Assembly: GCF_964355755.1 (NCBI RefSeq)
Contig: NC_092671.1
Coordinates: forward strand, 18,874,001 to 18,938,000
Direction of reading: 5' to 3'
Length of the DNA stretch: 64,000 nt
Origin: Antedon mediterranea
Taxonomy: Eukaryota; Echinodermata; Crinoidea; Comatulida; Antedonidae
Shown in pieces: positions 9,416 to 21,326 of this stretch. The translations under genes were made by a program, and so were the position numbers. Position 1 is the stretch's first letter. Each line of letters opens with the position of its first letter. The notes beneath the pieces are model-generated. The model searched no databases. It saw only the letters and a program-made list of their open reading frames with translations, and had not been told where the DNA came from.

Positions 9416-12299
9416 TAAATGAATACTCATTTTAAGTAATATTTTACTTAAACAAATAAATTCAAGAATGTTATAAAACATAATATTAACAATACTGTTA
9501 TTTTCATTAAGAACTACAATTTACATGACATTAGGTACAATAATATATACAACTTCTTTAAAACAAACTTGTTTTTATTAATAATAAAATGCCATCAAAA
9601 GAAAACTTAAAAACATTAAAATGGTAAAATACAAATTTCGTAAAATTCTTCTCCCGCACCTGGGCTTTAAACTATTAGGTGTCTTTAAATTTATTAATGT
9701 ATACTAATTATGATTCAACAGCCTTTGTCAAGTGTACAGGTGTGTTTTCATCACAAATCACTAACTGTTAAAGGATAGTGAGGCCTACTTCTTTTCATTT
9801 TGGATAATAATCGAAATCCAGAAGGTAAAAAGTGGAGAGGAGAGTAACTAGAGCCTCATCTAATTTTGCTTTCTTTGTAGTTAGAATTGTTTGCTAAACT
9901 TTAATGTAGGCCATTTCTGTGTCCAAAAGCAATACCGGCATATTACCTGATCGGCGTGAAGACCAGGATTCTGGATCTTTATTCATGTTCCTAAACATGA
10001 AAAGAGATTAATATAGTTTTAGTTATTACTGTATTTAAAATATGTGTAACATCATCAACTAATTGGGTACGGTGTGGTTTTAGAGTCCTATATCTGGGGC
10101 GGTAACCACAAAAACATGACGCAATATTAGAACGGTGGTAAGAATAATTTTACATTATAAGACATAAAGGGTGGGTGGAATATGCATTTGAACTTTTTAA
10201 TCACAAACTTTGCCCTGTTTATACCGATCCCAAAGACAGGCCTGGCTGTATCTATTATTTTTAGTTAAATTATTAGAGTCTAAATTTATTTTTAATATTA
10301 CTATTTAGGAAGACAATACGCAAAACGGTGCTCAATCCTGATTGATGTTTTTATTCCGTATCAATGTTTATAATAACAATCATACAATTAAATGTAAATT
10401 TTGTTTAATTGTTTGATTTTAATAAATTATTGTAAACATAGTATATACCTCGAATTTTAAGCTAAGATAAATTTGATTTTAAAAAAACACTTTAAGATAT
10501 TTTTTTTTAATGTACATACTGTAATGTTACTTGTATTTTAAATTTTTTAAAACACTAAATACCTTCAAGGTCGGCAGACTTTTTTTGATGAGTTTTTCCC
10601 AACAAATATGTTTGACAGATTTGACAACATATGGATTATCTTTGAACCTAACCAAAAATAACAAATTGAAAACATTATATTATATAAATTTATTTAAATG
10701 AGTGGAATAATGTATGGACATAAACTTGATATACTGTAGCTCAAATTTTTAATAATGTAGCCTACAGTTTTGTAGGTGGTCAATGTAAAAGGAAGGGGAA
10801 AGGGTGGGCTGGCCAGGAGAGCATTAATATGTCAAAAATTAATATTCATAAGTCATTTATTTAATTTTAGTTGTCAAAGGGAGGAGTGCATGACACTAGC
10901 TTGAGTCGAACCAGGCTGTTAAAAATACGTACACAATATGTACACGTATTTTCCTCACTACCATTGGTCCATTATAAAACTATTTATGAATAGATAAAAG
11001 TACAAAAACATACACTGTACTTACCAGATGGAGGACTGGTGTTTCTCTTTAAAATACCAAAATAAACTATATTATTCTCTTCTTTGGAAAAATTTGCTAA
11101 GCACTTTTTTAAAAAGCTTTCTTTTGTATTTCATTCCTCTTTGCCTAGTAATAATTAGTATCCTTCGAACTTCTTCAATTACCTAACAAATAATTTAAGA
11201 TATTGTAAATAACACAGTTTTTTAAAAAGAAATTTAATATAACAATTTTAGTTATGCAGTACGTATGTTTTTTGTTTGTTTTTTTAGTATGTTTTTTTTT
11301 AATTTAGAGTTAAAAACATTAAGTTTCAATATCGATGTGATCACTTCGGGGATTACTTAGTGTGTACAATTAATTAAATATAAAGAAGTGTTTTTAAATG
11401 TCATTATATTTCTCATTGGAATATGTGTATATAATATAATCCTTCGTAGATATTTCATGGCTACATTACAAAATAACTGTTACAGTATAATTGTATTATC
11501 TATTATTAGGCCTTCCTTACACCTAGCTGAAATAGGTCCGACAATATTTGTCCCCTCTGTCAATGTCTGAACTAAAATGCTAAGCTAAACCTATACACCT
11601 GTCTTGATTTCTTATTTTAAGTAAAATAGTTTTCAAATTAAGTATTTTCAAATCTTGTTTTAAGCAAAACTATTCTTACTAAGAAGAGAATGATATTGAC
11701 TTCTTATTTTAAGTAAAATATTTCTTGTAATAAGCATTTTCAAGAATATTGCGAATCTTGATTCAAGTAAAAATAATCTTGATAAGGGTAGTGTGAAATT
11801 GACTTCTTATTTTAAGTAAAATATTTCTCAAAACAAGTATTTTCAAGACTATTGCGAAACCTAATTTAAGAAACTTTGTCTTACCTAGAAAAATATTTAT
11901 TGTTTTAAGTAATTTTTATAATTCATCAATCTTGATTTAAGAAAAATTATTCTTGATAGGGATAAATATAATATAGATTTCTTATTTTAAGTAAAATACT
12001 TTTCAAATTAAGTATTTTCAAATCTTGTTTTAAGCAAAACTATTCTTAATAAGAAGAGAATGATATTGACTTCTTATTTTAAGTAAAATATTTCTTGTAA
12101 TAAGCATTTTCAAGAATATTGCAAAACTTAATTTAAGAAAATGTGTCTTTTCTAGAAAATTATTTCTTGTTGTAAGTAATTTTAAATCTTGACAAGAAAA
12201 AAAAAACTTATTTTAAGAATTTTTTCTTAAAACAAGATTTTTTTTTCTTGCTTAGAATTTCAAATTTTGCTGTGTACGTTTTATCTTACGATATCACTC

Positions 12300-12580
12300 C
12301 CTCCATCGGTTGATTTTCGTGAACATACATATGTTTCGGCCTAGCCCTATTAAATTACTTGCATCGATTTCTGGGCTGTTTGCTGCTTTCGGCCGATTAT
12401 TTCAGTATTGTTTTTGTTTGTTTTCTTTTTTTATCACTTGTACTTTCATTTATATTGTAATCAATTTAAGTGTTTACTATTATTTGTGTACTATTATATT
12501 ATTTTGTTGCACATCCCTTGTGGATAGTGCCTCTGTTAAAAAAGAGATACAATAAAGTTATTATTATTATTATAACACAT
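12300..12580 (+). mobile_element. Possible LINE/SINE 3' tail ending in (TTA)n
   Basis: The segment ends CTCTGTTAAAAAAGAGAT, AATAAAG and then (TTA)n at 12558-12573. This is the pattern of retroposon 3' tails. The 81-aa reading at 12310-12555 is hydrophobic and not credible as a protein. No upstream body is recognised. Confidence 0.35.
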
Positions 12581-12719
12581 CGTTTGATAGTATACAAATA
12601 ATGAATTTTATAATTGGAATGGTACAAATAATTTCATGAAGTGAAAGATATTTTTTCATCGACAAAAATAGCAATACCGCGCTTGCGACCGTAAAAATAA
12701 GACACTTTTTTCAGCATGT

Positions 12720-12845
12720 GACCCACAATCGTTCAATAAAATAATAGGAATCTATTATGTGTTTTATAATAAAAATGCCATGTGACTCGACCCACAATCG
12801 TCCAATCATATGACAGGAATCTACAGTATTTAGGTAATATAAAAT
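12720..12845 (+). promoter_or_regulatory. Probable promoter of GPCR copy 1 (CCAAT, TATA-like)
   Basis: CCCACAATCGTCCAATCA (12790-12808) contains an inverted-ATTGG/CCAAT box and is followed 30 bp later by AATATAAAA (12836-12844). The same block stands before copy 2. Copy 1 also has an extra diverged version of the CCAAT block at 12722-12757 (CCACAATCGTTCAAT). Conservation between copies is seen; promoter function is inferred. Confidence 0.45.
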
Positions 12846-12964
12846 TGACTACACACATTATATTCTCATCTTCACACACAAAGCTGGATCTAAAGGACTG
12901 TTTATTGGTTAGCTCTTTGTTTACGCTGTTGACGTTGATTGTCTACATCGAATTTATATTTAAA

Positions 12965-13874
12965 ATGAATTCTACCGAAATAGAATCATCAGCCACAGTG
13001 ACAATAATATTCAGAACAGTTATTTTTGTCATCATTATGCTTTTTGCAATTATTGGTAATTCTTTAACTCTTGCTATAATCTACACTGTCGAATCACTTC
13101 ACACAAAAACGTATGTCTTTGTCGCAAATCTAGCAATCGCAGATCTTGCAGTCGGACTATTCGTTATGCCTATTGTTCTTACTGCTTCTATATGTGATGG
13201 ATGGCCATTTGTACAAGACTGGATCTGCGAGTTATCTTCTTCTATAATGGGACAGTGTTACTTAACCAGCATTGCTACCCTATGTGCAATATCAGTGGAA
13301 AGATATTATTTATTTAATTAACCCTTTACTTTATGAATCAAAAATGAGCAAACGGAACGTTATCATTTTGTTATGTTGGACGTGGATTCAGCCTTTTATT
13401 TTTAGCATCCTAGCATTTGGGAAAAGCGAATACCACTCGTATTCATTTATTTGTGTACCTAAGTGGGAAGAGTACATTATTTTTTCAATTTGCATGACTG
13501 TTTTTTGTTTTTTCATTCCTCTTTCAATAATAGTCAAATCGTATTACCACATTGGTAAGTTAACTTTCCAGCAACTAAATCGTATTCATAATGTTACAGC
13601 AGTCGCATCGAATTCGACAAATATGATTAGGCCCAAGATCAAATCCGTTTTTGTGTTTGCAATTGTCATTGGCACATTAGTGTTATTGTGGTTGCCGTAC
13701 CAAGTTGTCGTGGATTTCCAGTTATGGAAGGTGCGATTACCAGATGGGTATATAACTGTTTCGATGTGGTTGACGTTGTCGACCTCGTCATGCAACCCAG
13801 TAATATACTGTCTGATGAATAGGACATTTAGAGACGGACTTTTAATAATTATGCGTCGAATTCTTAGACCATAG
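12965..13874 (+). pseudogene. Class A GPCR, copy 1, frameshifted after the ERY motif
   Basis: This is a single-exon rhodopsin-family receptor. From ATG 12965 it reads NSTEIESSAT (two potential N-glycosylation/extracellular residues), TM1 with IIGNSL, TM2 with NLAIADLAVGL, TM3 from WICELSSS to SVERY, and then a premature stop at 13319-13321. Compared with copy 2 there is one extra base at about 13306-13315. In the shifted frame the protein continues to 13874 with INPLLYESK, TM4 WTWIQPF, the ECL2 Cys (FICVPKW), TM6 LWLPYQV and TM7 SSCNPVIYCLMN. Apart from that base, the receptor is fully preserved. A sequencing error or very recent inactivation is possible. A TTG/GTG-type extension upstream of ATG is not supported. 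Confidence 0.85.
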
Positions 13875-14204
13875 CTAATTGCATGTTGGATACTTAGTAA
13901 ATGCATAAAATGGGTTGATTACATAACGCATTACTGATCTGTAATTTAATTTTCAGTGCACAATATAGTAATCAATTTATATGGTTTTGGAGGTTGTTTC
14001 TCTCTTATGTTGTTAATTGGTAAATGTGTTTATGTGTAGGCCTAAAATGTATGATACAGTATTTAATTTTCGTGTATATAAACTGTGTATGCTTATTGCC
14101 GTGATTAAATATTATAACACATGTTTGTAAACATTATTTATAGTCTATGAAATTCAATTAAAAATAAGAACTGTTTTTCTTTGAAAAAAATGTTGATGTT
14201 TACA

Positions 14205-14246
14205 GTCAGACCAGGGAGTTGTTATTTTACAACTCCCTGGTCAGAC
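14205..14246. repeat. Near-perfect 42-nt hairpin downstream of GPCR copy 1
   Basis: 18-bp arms (14205-14222, 14229-14246) with one mismatch and a 6-nt T-rich loop; core CCAGGGAGTTGT / ACAACTCCCTGG. It sits exactly where homology with copy 2 stops. Confidence 0.75.
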
Positions 14247-15010
14247 AGCAGAGTGGATGACCTCGCGAATAATTACCAAATCTAAATTTGAATTGGCGCC
14301 ATCTTGACAACGCAAGTAGTGCGGAAATACAAAATGCAGAAAAAGCTACTTTCAATCAAATTTAAATAGCATATTCAAAAATTATATTTATATTAATAAA
14401 ATTCAACGAAAGGATTTACGAAACATAAGTTAATTCAGAAATACTGCCGAGATCGGTTCCTCGATACGGCATAGGGTAGCTAAGGGGCCTATGTAAAAAC
14501 AGATTTTACCTATTAAACATGCTTGCCAGTCCATTTCATTGTTATTCAGATTATTATTATTATATACAAATAAACTGATAAACTGATTTGCTTCTGATGA
14601 GAAAAGTTTCGGATTCATTTCGGTGTGACGGCGAATGAATTCACGTATTTTCGCCATTTTCTTAGGTATCCAGACAGCTGATAACCATTATCCTCGATTT
14701 TCCAGACGTCGTGTCTGCTACTGGTGCTCAATACTACAATATGTATTAAATACATATAGTACACTGTACTGTATTGTACGTTTAGTTTTTTGCGTTCTTT
14801 ATGGCAAAATAAATACTGTATTCTTAGAATTTCATTTTCATAATTTAACTTTTATCGATTATTTTCCTTTATCTAGATAAGAAGAAGTACAATATTATAC
14901 GGTAATTTATTTAAATTAAACTCCTAAATACAGTAGTATTACAGCCAAGTTGCAACTGCCACGATTCCATTCCACTCCACTGTTGTTAGCCTACTAACTA
15001 AATAATTATA
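14247..15010. other. Intergenic, no supported gene
   Basis: Two divergent small readings (14430-14657 minus, 14635-14880 plus) overlap head to head and show no domain. AT-rich with a short (TA)n at 15008-15017. Confidence 0.4.
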
Positions 15011-15019
15011 TATATATAG

Positions 15020-15990
15020 GTATTTTATTCATAAAAAACACATAAATAGTACAAACAGAAGGCAGCCAACGGCTGAAAAATTCTGCAAACAACGTACAAA
15101 GTAAAAAATTTAAAAGACTCTAACAACAATATAAAATATACAAGTACACAGAAAATAAGATCATTAAAAAGCCGTTAAAAATATTTAAAATGCCAAAAGA
15201 CCCAGATAAACCAAAACATGCGGTAATTATTATTAATGTTATAAACCTACAAAGTTTTAGTTTTAGAAGCTTCATTCATTCTATCAATAATGTTAGGGAT
15301 GGTTGAGCGTTTCCAACGATTAGTTTTACACAAGGGGGCATCCAACAAATTAAAATTTCTCAAATTGCGACCGCGTTACGATAAGGGGGAAGCATATCAC
15401 GATAGAGTTTAGAAAGTAGTATCCCCTTCCCAAATTCCATCATCAAGTTATCTCTTCTGGCTTCAAGGGAACATAATCCAGACATGGATAAAGCATTTTC
15501 ATAACTGATGTAATTAGCACCGTAAATACATCTTAGAGCTCTCTTTTGTACCCTTTCAATTCTAGTACATTGGATATTGGTTAATGAGCTATGCCACAAG
15601 GGACACGCATATTCCAAAACTGGACGTATGTACGTAGTAAAAACAGTTAACAGGTCGTTAGCTGGGGCCAAAGCTTTCCTAAGAATGGAAAAGGGTAAAA
15701 AGTCGTTTAGATGCTTTAGAAACACATTCATTAACTTGAATGTCCCATTTAAGATCACATTGTATTACAACCCCTAGTAATTTTAAGACTCAAACCACTT
15801 CGATGACATGGTCATTAAGTGTAAAAATTGGTTGCGGTGTGTGGCCCTGTAAAAAGGACACTCTCATAATATGACATTTACTAGGTTGTGGGGGAGCATG
15901 CTGTTGCTAGAACACCAAGTGTCAACATTTTTAAGGATAGTTTGCATTTTTTGATCATTTCCCCTTCTATAATTAACAACTTCCCCGTAC
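15020..15990 (-). pseudogene. LINE reverse-transcriptase C-terminal half (broken)
   Basis: On the minus strand, about 15990-15780 gives the end of the RT palm/thumb (KCHIMRVSFLQGHTPQPIF, LKLLGVVIQCDLKWD). 15758-15360 gives LTVFTTYIRPVLEYACPLWH and RIERVQKRALRCIYG, the classic jockey/CR1 C-terminal motif. About 15360-15262 gives CKTNRWKRSTIPNIIDRMN. At least two frame changes and an in-frame stop inactivate it. It is 5' truncated. Its sequence differs from the LINE at 4.8 kb and from the CR1 copies, so it is another family. Confidence 0.8.
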
Positions 15991-16644
15991 TAACAATATA
16001 ACAAGACATATTTAATTAACCACCATTAAGTAATTTTATTCACAAAAAATGTATTTTACATACAGTATAACATGGGGTAATATCTTCGTTTACGTCGAAG
16101 TAAAATATGCCTATCAGACTATTTTCTAAAATGTCAAGTTATATGTCAATATTTGAGTTAAAATTATCGCGATAATAAAAACATTTTTGTTGTTTTTAAC
16201 TTTTAAAGACATCTGTTACGTACATCAATTTAAAAGTATCACAATAGGGAATGTTGTGCAGCACAAGATGAATCACAAGTTCATAGTTTATTCTTAGAAA
16301 CCTGTTAGTTAAATCATTTTAATGTCATCGCCAATTTTGTTGCCATCACTACTGTATGCTACATTAAAATCATAATATCTTTCTACGACCGCCGTCCAAA
16401 TTACCTCCTTTTACCTACAGTCCTAGGCTACATTATATTACAAACTCCTGACAGCCACATAGTATTTTCTTTGGCAAAGCATTTCCCGTTAATAATATAG
16501 TCCTGAATTTCAACAAGGTTTAGGCCTAGGCCTATAAGTATATATTCAATATATATCCACAATTCAGTGGATATGAAATTCAACATTCTAAACATAACTC
16601 TGCCTCACACATTGGTTAGACTAAGTCGGCAATATGCCATTTAA
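15991..16644. other. Intergenic, no gene seen
   Basis: AT-rich sequence with AGGCCTAGGCCTA words near 16520-16535. No domain found. Confidence 0.4.
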
Positions 16645-17170
16645 AGATGTATTGTCCCTTGAAACACAAAAAATGAAAAAAAAAATATTCTAAATTTAAA
16701 TTAGCCATATCAAAGTAATATTAAAGTTATTCACTTGAAGTCGAAAATTCGAGCCAAAAACAACAAGTTTACGTAATTAACAGGTAAATTAATTAGATTA
16801 CATTTCGTCTGGGAAATCGTCGCAAGCGAAAGTAAACAAAGATTTCAAACCATGCGTATGCATTATGCATGATGCTAATTAGGATTGTTTACAACTCGTC
16901 ACGGTTGAAAAGGTGTTTTTACACAGATCGCGAAGAAGTTTTATGATTATGCATACAGAGTAGCCAAACAAGCGCGTTGCATTATGAGATATGTTTTGAT
17001 TGAAAACTTTGACTGGAAGTCAAAAAACATCTGTATTTCGGTAAAAAAAAAAAATTTTCCGACTAATTTTTGGTGAAAGTTAATAACTATTATGATACTT
17101 CAAAATGACCCCCTTTTTTTCAAAATAAAAAAAAAATTGTTTTTTTAATTAGTCAAAGGGACAATACATA
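16645..17170. mobile_element. 526-bp MITE with TGTATTGTCCCTT ends
   Basis: The left end AGATGTATTGTCCCTTGA and right end TCAAAGGGACAATACATA are inverted repeats, and both are bordered by TTTAA (16640-16644, 17171-17175), a plausible 5-bp target duplication. The interior has poly-A/T runs and no ORF. Superfamily uncertain. Confidence 0.6.
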
Positions 17171-17589
17171 TTTAATGTAACACACGGCCTGTACTAAACA
17201 TACGAATCCAAGATGGCGTCTACTTAGAATATATCCTTAGCTTTGAACGGATATTGAATCCGCCCCACAGGGTGAACTCGGCTAAACATCTTCCTAACAT
17301 ACTGGTCAAACGTCACACCAGCCTCAATTTATCTCAGAACATTAGCTACTTTTCGTCGGGCCATGTTCCAGAATTTGCACCGCGGAATGTGACTTAATCT
17401 ACCTACCTTAACAAGTGACAGTATTTAATTGACACAGGATTAGGTTAATCCCCACATTCCAAATTGTAAGGATGTGGACTGCGACAAAAGGGAAAGTCAC
17501 GCCTTTTCTCAGTTTGACCACGGTCTGGTGGTGAATTTGGCTTTATTTGCTTTTAACATGACAAAAGAGATCAGTATGGTCCTTTAATC

Positions 17590-18540
17590 TTGCAACTGCA
17601 TGAGTGCAGATCTTTAACTAGGGTTCTATTGAAGCGTTCTGCTTGAGCACTATCCGTGGGCCTAGGTGTAGAAGTTCTTATTCTCTTGAAACTAGTAATT
17701 TTCTGTAATAATGTTACTTTCCTTTTATTTCAGTTCCTTATTCATTATTAGTAAATCCAGATCCCAATAAAAGTCCAAAAGGTGTGAAATAGCATAAAGC
17801 GAGAGTTTTGTCCACTATCGCCAACAATACATACACATCGATGTGATGGTCTTATGATGTGCTGGTCAAACATTTCATGAATCATAGCCTTTACTTACTT
17901 ATTCGGGTTGGGTGTATACGTCTGAACGGTTGGCGTAATGTGCCCGGTTAGATGTTGTGATTGAGTGTGTTATCAAGTTGCACTTGCTGACATCGTATGA
18001 TCCGTCCGAGAAAGCATCAGGATACTTCGTTATGCAGTTAGATACCACTAACTTTTCTTCATCATTCAAGTGACTTAAATCGAGTCCAGGAGCTACATCC
18101 GATGTCACCTGTGTTACTGGGTCCGGTTGTTCAGTTGTTATCTTATCGCCAGGTTGCACCAAAACTTCGTTCACATACACCTCATAACCACCAACCATCT
18201 CTACTAACTCTGCCTTTTGTGTTCGCTCCATAGGTTAGACTTCGCCTACCATACTGTCTTTTGTCAGTTTAATGTCTCGCTTCTCATTGTTCGCTAACAT
18301 CACCTTCACTACCCCATCGTCGGTAATGTCGCAGCCCTCAATAACTTCTACAGAAGATTTGTTGTGTGTGGAACTAATTAGCACTTCACCAGAGACACTA
18401 CCCGTATGACACAAAATCCTTCTTATACTACATGCCGGCCAGATTATTCGTCTAATCCGGTCCTTTAGTAGATTTTTGTTTAATGGAGTCCTTTGACTGT
18501 TGAAGAATGGAACCCACCTCTAATCTTGTCTTGTTTTCTA
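17590..18540 (-). pseudogene. Decayed Ty3/Gypsy pol fragment
   Basis: From 18540 downward on the minus strand: a linker with HTGSVSGEVLIS and IEGCDITDDGVVKV, then 18231-17899 with DLSHLNDEEKLVVSNC, KYPDAFSDGSYDVSKC and LITHSITT, the segment just before Gypsy RT. RT and RNase H are deleted. An integrase scrap (SAQAERFNRTLVKDL) follows at about 17660-17600. Several stops and deletions are present. Confidence 0.65.
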
Positions 18541-19166
18541 TGGTGGTACACTCCAAATAATGGTAAGAACCAGCATTCCACGTTGCGTTCTCTTTGTGTG
18601 ATTTTTGATAAAACTTGTCGTTAGTAGATTTGATCTTTCGATTTCAAGGCGAGCTTCTTGTTCTTATACATTTCTTTCATCGATAGACATACATATCTGC
18701 TCTTTGTCAAAATGGAATAAGTCGTCTACTTTAATCTGATTTAGAAAGGTGACATTGTGGTAGCACTTGTGTACATAGGCAGTTCTTTCTTTTTTCCGTG
18801 TAAGGCATGCTTCACCAATTACAACTCAACTTAGATCCAAGGGGCGTTGTTAGGTCCGTTGATTACATCCCCCACTCTGTGCGTTTGTGGTGCATCCCTT
18901 CCTAGTAAAACCATAACTTCTGCATTCTTGTCTAAAGGTAGAATTTCATTAGTCTTCCAAATCCAATTGACTCTCTTGATTGTCGTCTGATTTATGTTTT
19001 GTGTACAAGAAAACTGTATACAGCTCATTTCTGAAAGCCAACATGCATTGGTCACGGTAATAAGCATCACGTGCAAACATAAGCCTTTGGAAACTTTGGC
19101 AAGCACCTTGGTATCACCCATTTCATTTGCAGATTTGATATTTTTATCTCTACCGTTAGTCTTCAC
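18541..19166 (-). pseudogene. BEL/Pao protease-RT junction fragment
   Basis: The ORF at 19166-18831 ends in EVMVLLGRDAPQTHRV and NGPNNAPWI, the end of BEL/Pao protease (LIGRD..AH.V). Further down, in broken frames, NVTFLNQIKVDDLF and KEQICMSIDE match the BEL spacer before RT. The Gypsy fragment abuts it at about 18540, so this is a mosaic of two unrelated LTR elements. Confidence 0.55.
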
Positions 19167-19510
19167 TTTAAGCAGTACATCATTTGGATTTGCATTTTGA
19201 TTGATGCTTTTAACTTCAAGACTCCTTTATCACAAAAGAAACATGACTTTGATAATCTCAAGTGTGCTTCTGTGTTTACAGTGCTCTGTGTTCTTTTGCA
19301 CATTGTATCACTGTTTTGATTTTCTTCTACTTTCTTTATTTTTGTCATGGCCCTCTGTAATCTTGTTGAAGATAACTCAAGAATGCAGCTTTTATGCCAT
19401 CTAGCCTGATTCGTAATTAGATTCATAGTAATACGCATGCATCACCCTGCAAAGCAGCCACACAAACTTTACATTTATCTGACAGTGGCAAATCGTTTTC
19501 TATGAATTTT
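19163..19510 (-). pseudogene. Zinc-binding repeat-encoded protein, broken
   Basis: The upstream frame (about 19510-19440) reads NDLPLSDKCKVCVAALQG. After a frame change, 19438-19163 reads ARWHKSCILELSSTRLQRA and KSCFFCDKGVL. The CxxC ... WHKSC ... CFFC arrangement occurs in proteins of repetitive elements of corals, Hydra and echinoderms. I cannot name the element. Confidence 0.45.
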
Positions 19511-20158
19511 TCTTATTTTGCCTTTAAAATGATAATATACATCCGTTTTGTAGAAAGTAACATAAATACACTAAATCTATGCCTAGGCTGAATAAACTTC
19601 ACAAATACAAATGTACTGTATGTCTATTCATTCAAGATAGAAAAGAGAATACATTATATTGCATTCTATTTTATTTTTTTGAATTTACACCCTAATTAAC
19701 ATCAAGCCTAACCTTCTCCTTTCCTAAGATACAAGCTAGGCCTATCAAAGGCAGACCTATAATTGCCTAAGGCAAGCCATATATGTTAGTAAACACTAAC
19801 TCAAATTTGAGTACGCGACTGCAGATATGTATATGGCCTTGTTCATATTCCTGCTAACAATCATCCTTTAAGTCCATCACATTTTGAATTAATATAATTA
19901 ATCTACAATATTAACATAAACGACATATGATCACATAATAACATCGTTTAAATGTCAATGTTCATAAATTGTATCCGGTCATTTTATGTGAAATGTTTCA
20001 TTACAACAAATGTATATATATTTATTCCAAGTTCGAGTCTCGGTTGGGGCGACTTTTTCTCATTCTCACAGATTTCCTCATCTTTATCGTTTCAAATTAA
20101 TTAATTAAATTTCAGTATATCACCGGGCGGTTTAGAATTAATGTTCTGTGCCTGATTT

Positions 20159-20194
<36 letters not shown>

Positions 20195-20571
20195 CTGAAC
20201 AAAATGACACCAAAATCGAATGAAGATGCCCAGTAGTTATTTAGATATACAAATATTAGGTCAAATGCGAAAAAATCCTGTTTCCTGTCACTTTTGGGCG
20301 AAATTGTCTATTAGAGCTGCAAATAGAAATATTTAGATTGTGAACAATTTGAGATCAAAATCAAGTTTCTACTGTTTGTAGTTATATGAGCACTAAATAG
20401 CGCATTATGCTGAAAGCCTCAATGCGCTTTACATAGACAGAAACATTTAGAAAATTAAAAATTCAATTTTGAGGAGAGATTTTGAAGACAATGGTGGAAG
20501 TTGCATTAACTGCTCTACTAGTAGGAGTAGGAATCAGCTGTGTGTTCGTTGTCACGCAGCGATGAGCAGCC
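19511..20571. other. Intergenic with (TA)n microsatellite
   Basis: (AT)n at 20162-20191. GTTCGAGTCTC at 20030-20040 resembles a tRNA B box, but no A box or cloverleaf is seen. No ORF with a domain. Confidence 0.45.
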
Positions 20572-20573
20572 TA

Positions 20574-21326
20574 AAGCCTGTTTTCCTGTCGACGCTATCA
20601 TCGTTAATCGTTAAAAGTTCAACGACGATCGTTTGAAAACGATCAAGTTGAAATGTTAACGATAGCGCGAACATTTGATTTCTAGCGTTGAACGTTAGAG
20701 TTGAAACTCCGGTCTTCTTTCTCGACGTCGTCGTAACGCGCAAAAATGAATAGAGGACTCCCCTGCCTCTAGCAGTAGGCTCACACTAGTGTAGGACACG
20801 TGGGCCTAGGCATACTAATATCTCTATATACTGATGGTTCTTCGTTTTCAGTAGGCCTATCCTAGTCCAAATAGCATTTTGGACTAGGCTGAAGACTTTG
20901 ACCTACCTAATATCCCCGCGCCTACTTTCCGGAACATCATTTTATAGTAACTTTGGCAAGGCTAGGCCTAGCTTTGACCGCGCCGCGATGCAACAAAAAT
21001 AAATGTTGTCAGCAGAATTTGCCATCAATTATGTGACGTCATGTGCTGTATCGCCATGATGATTGGTCAGTTCTTACGTTTTAGCGTTGCGATATCGCTA
21101 GAGTTGAACTGGATTCAACTCTTGCGATTGTCAACGATCGTGACTTGTAGCGTCGATTAACGTCGATTATTACACCTTTTCCTGTAAATCGCCGACATTT
21201 TGTATCGTCATCGCTAGTTAAAAAAGTCCCTTTTCCTGTAAATCGTTAACATTTCTATGTTTACGTTGAAGATCGCCGATTTTTGTTAACGATAACGTCT
21301 ACTAACGTCGACAGGAAAACAGGCTT
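20574..21326. mobile_element. 753-bp TIR element (AAGCCTGTTTTCCTGTCGACG ends)
   Basis: The left end 20574-20594 and right end 21305-21326 are near-perfect inverted repeats, each flanked by TA. The interior contains several CGTTAACGAT-type palindromes and two copies of TTTTCCTGTAAATCG (21177-21191, 21231-21245). There is no transposase. Probably a non-autonomous TA-inserting element. It ends 60 bp before the start of GPCR segment copy 2. Confidence 0.65.

Larger units (their letters stand above)
7707..12274. mobile_element. 4.57-kb foldback element with TA-flanked CACAGCAAAATT ends
   Basis: Left end 7707 reads CACAGCAAAATT and right end 12263-12274 is its reverse complement; each is bordered by TA (7705-7706, 12275-12276), as expected for a TA target-site duplication. 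Both arms consist of variants of CTTGTTTTAAG / CTTATTTTAAG. The left arm (7720-9415) contains a long tandem array. The right arm (about 11600-12260) holds diverged repeats with ~360-bp higher-order structure (compare 11615-11760 with 11980-12120). The middle (9420-11600) is unique AT-rich DNA with no transposase seen. It is probably non-autonomous and moved by a TA-inserting transposase. Confidence 0.7.
12583..14204 (+). repeat. GPCR-bearing segment, copy 1
   Basis: This segment aligns over its whole length with 21388-22983 in the same orientation. Both begin at CATCGTTTGATAGTATAC and both end just after TGTTGATGTTTAC. Homology covers about 380 bp of upstream DNA, the whole GPCR reading frame and about 330 bp of 3' flank. 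It is a segmental duplication with the copies about 8.8 kb apart, not retrocopying, because the promoter is included. Confidence 0.9.

Noticed and set aside
12310-12555. 81-aa ORF
   Set aside because: Hydrophobic AT-rich reading in a likely retroposon 3' tail.
13586-13906. 106-aa minus-strand ORF over GPCR copy 1
   Set aside because: Antisense shadow of the TM5-TM7 region.
14430-14880. Head-to-head small ORFs as a divergent gene pair
   Set aside because: No domain, no splice or promoter pattern, short.
20028-20060. tRNA gene or tRNA-derived SINE (B box GTTCGAGTCTC)
   Set aside because: No A box at the right distance, no cloverleaf, no poly-A or tail.
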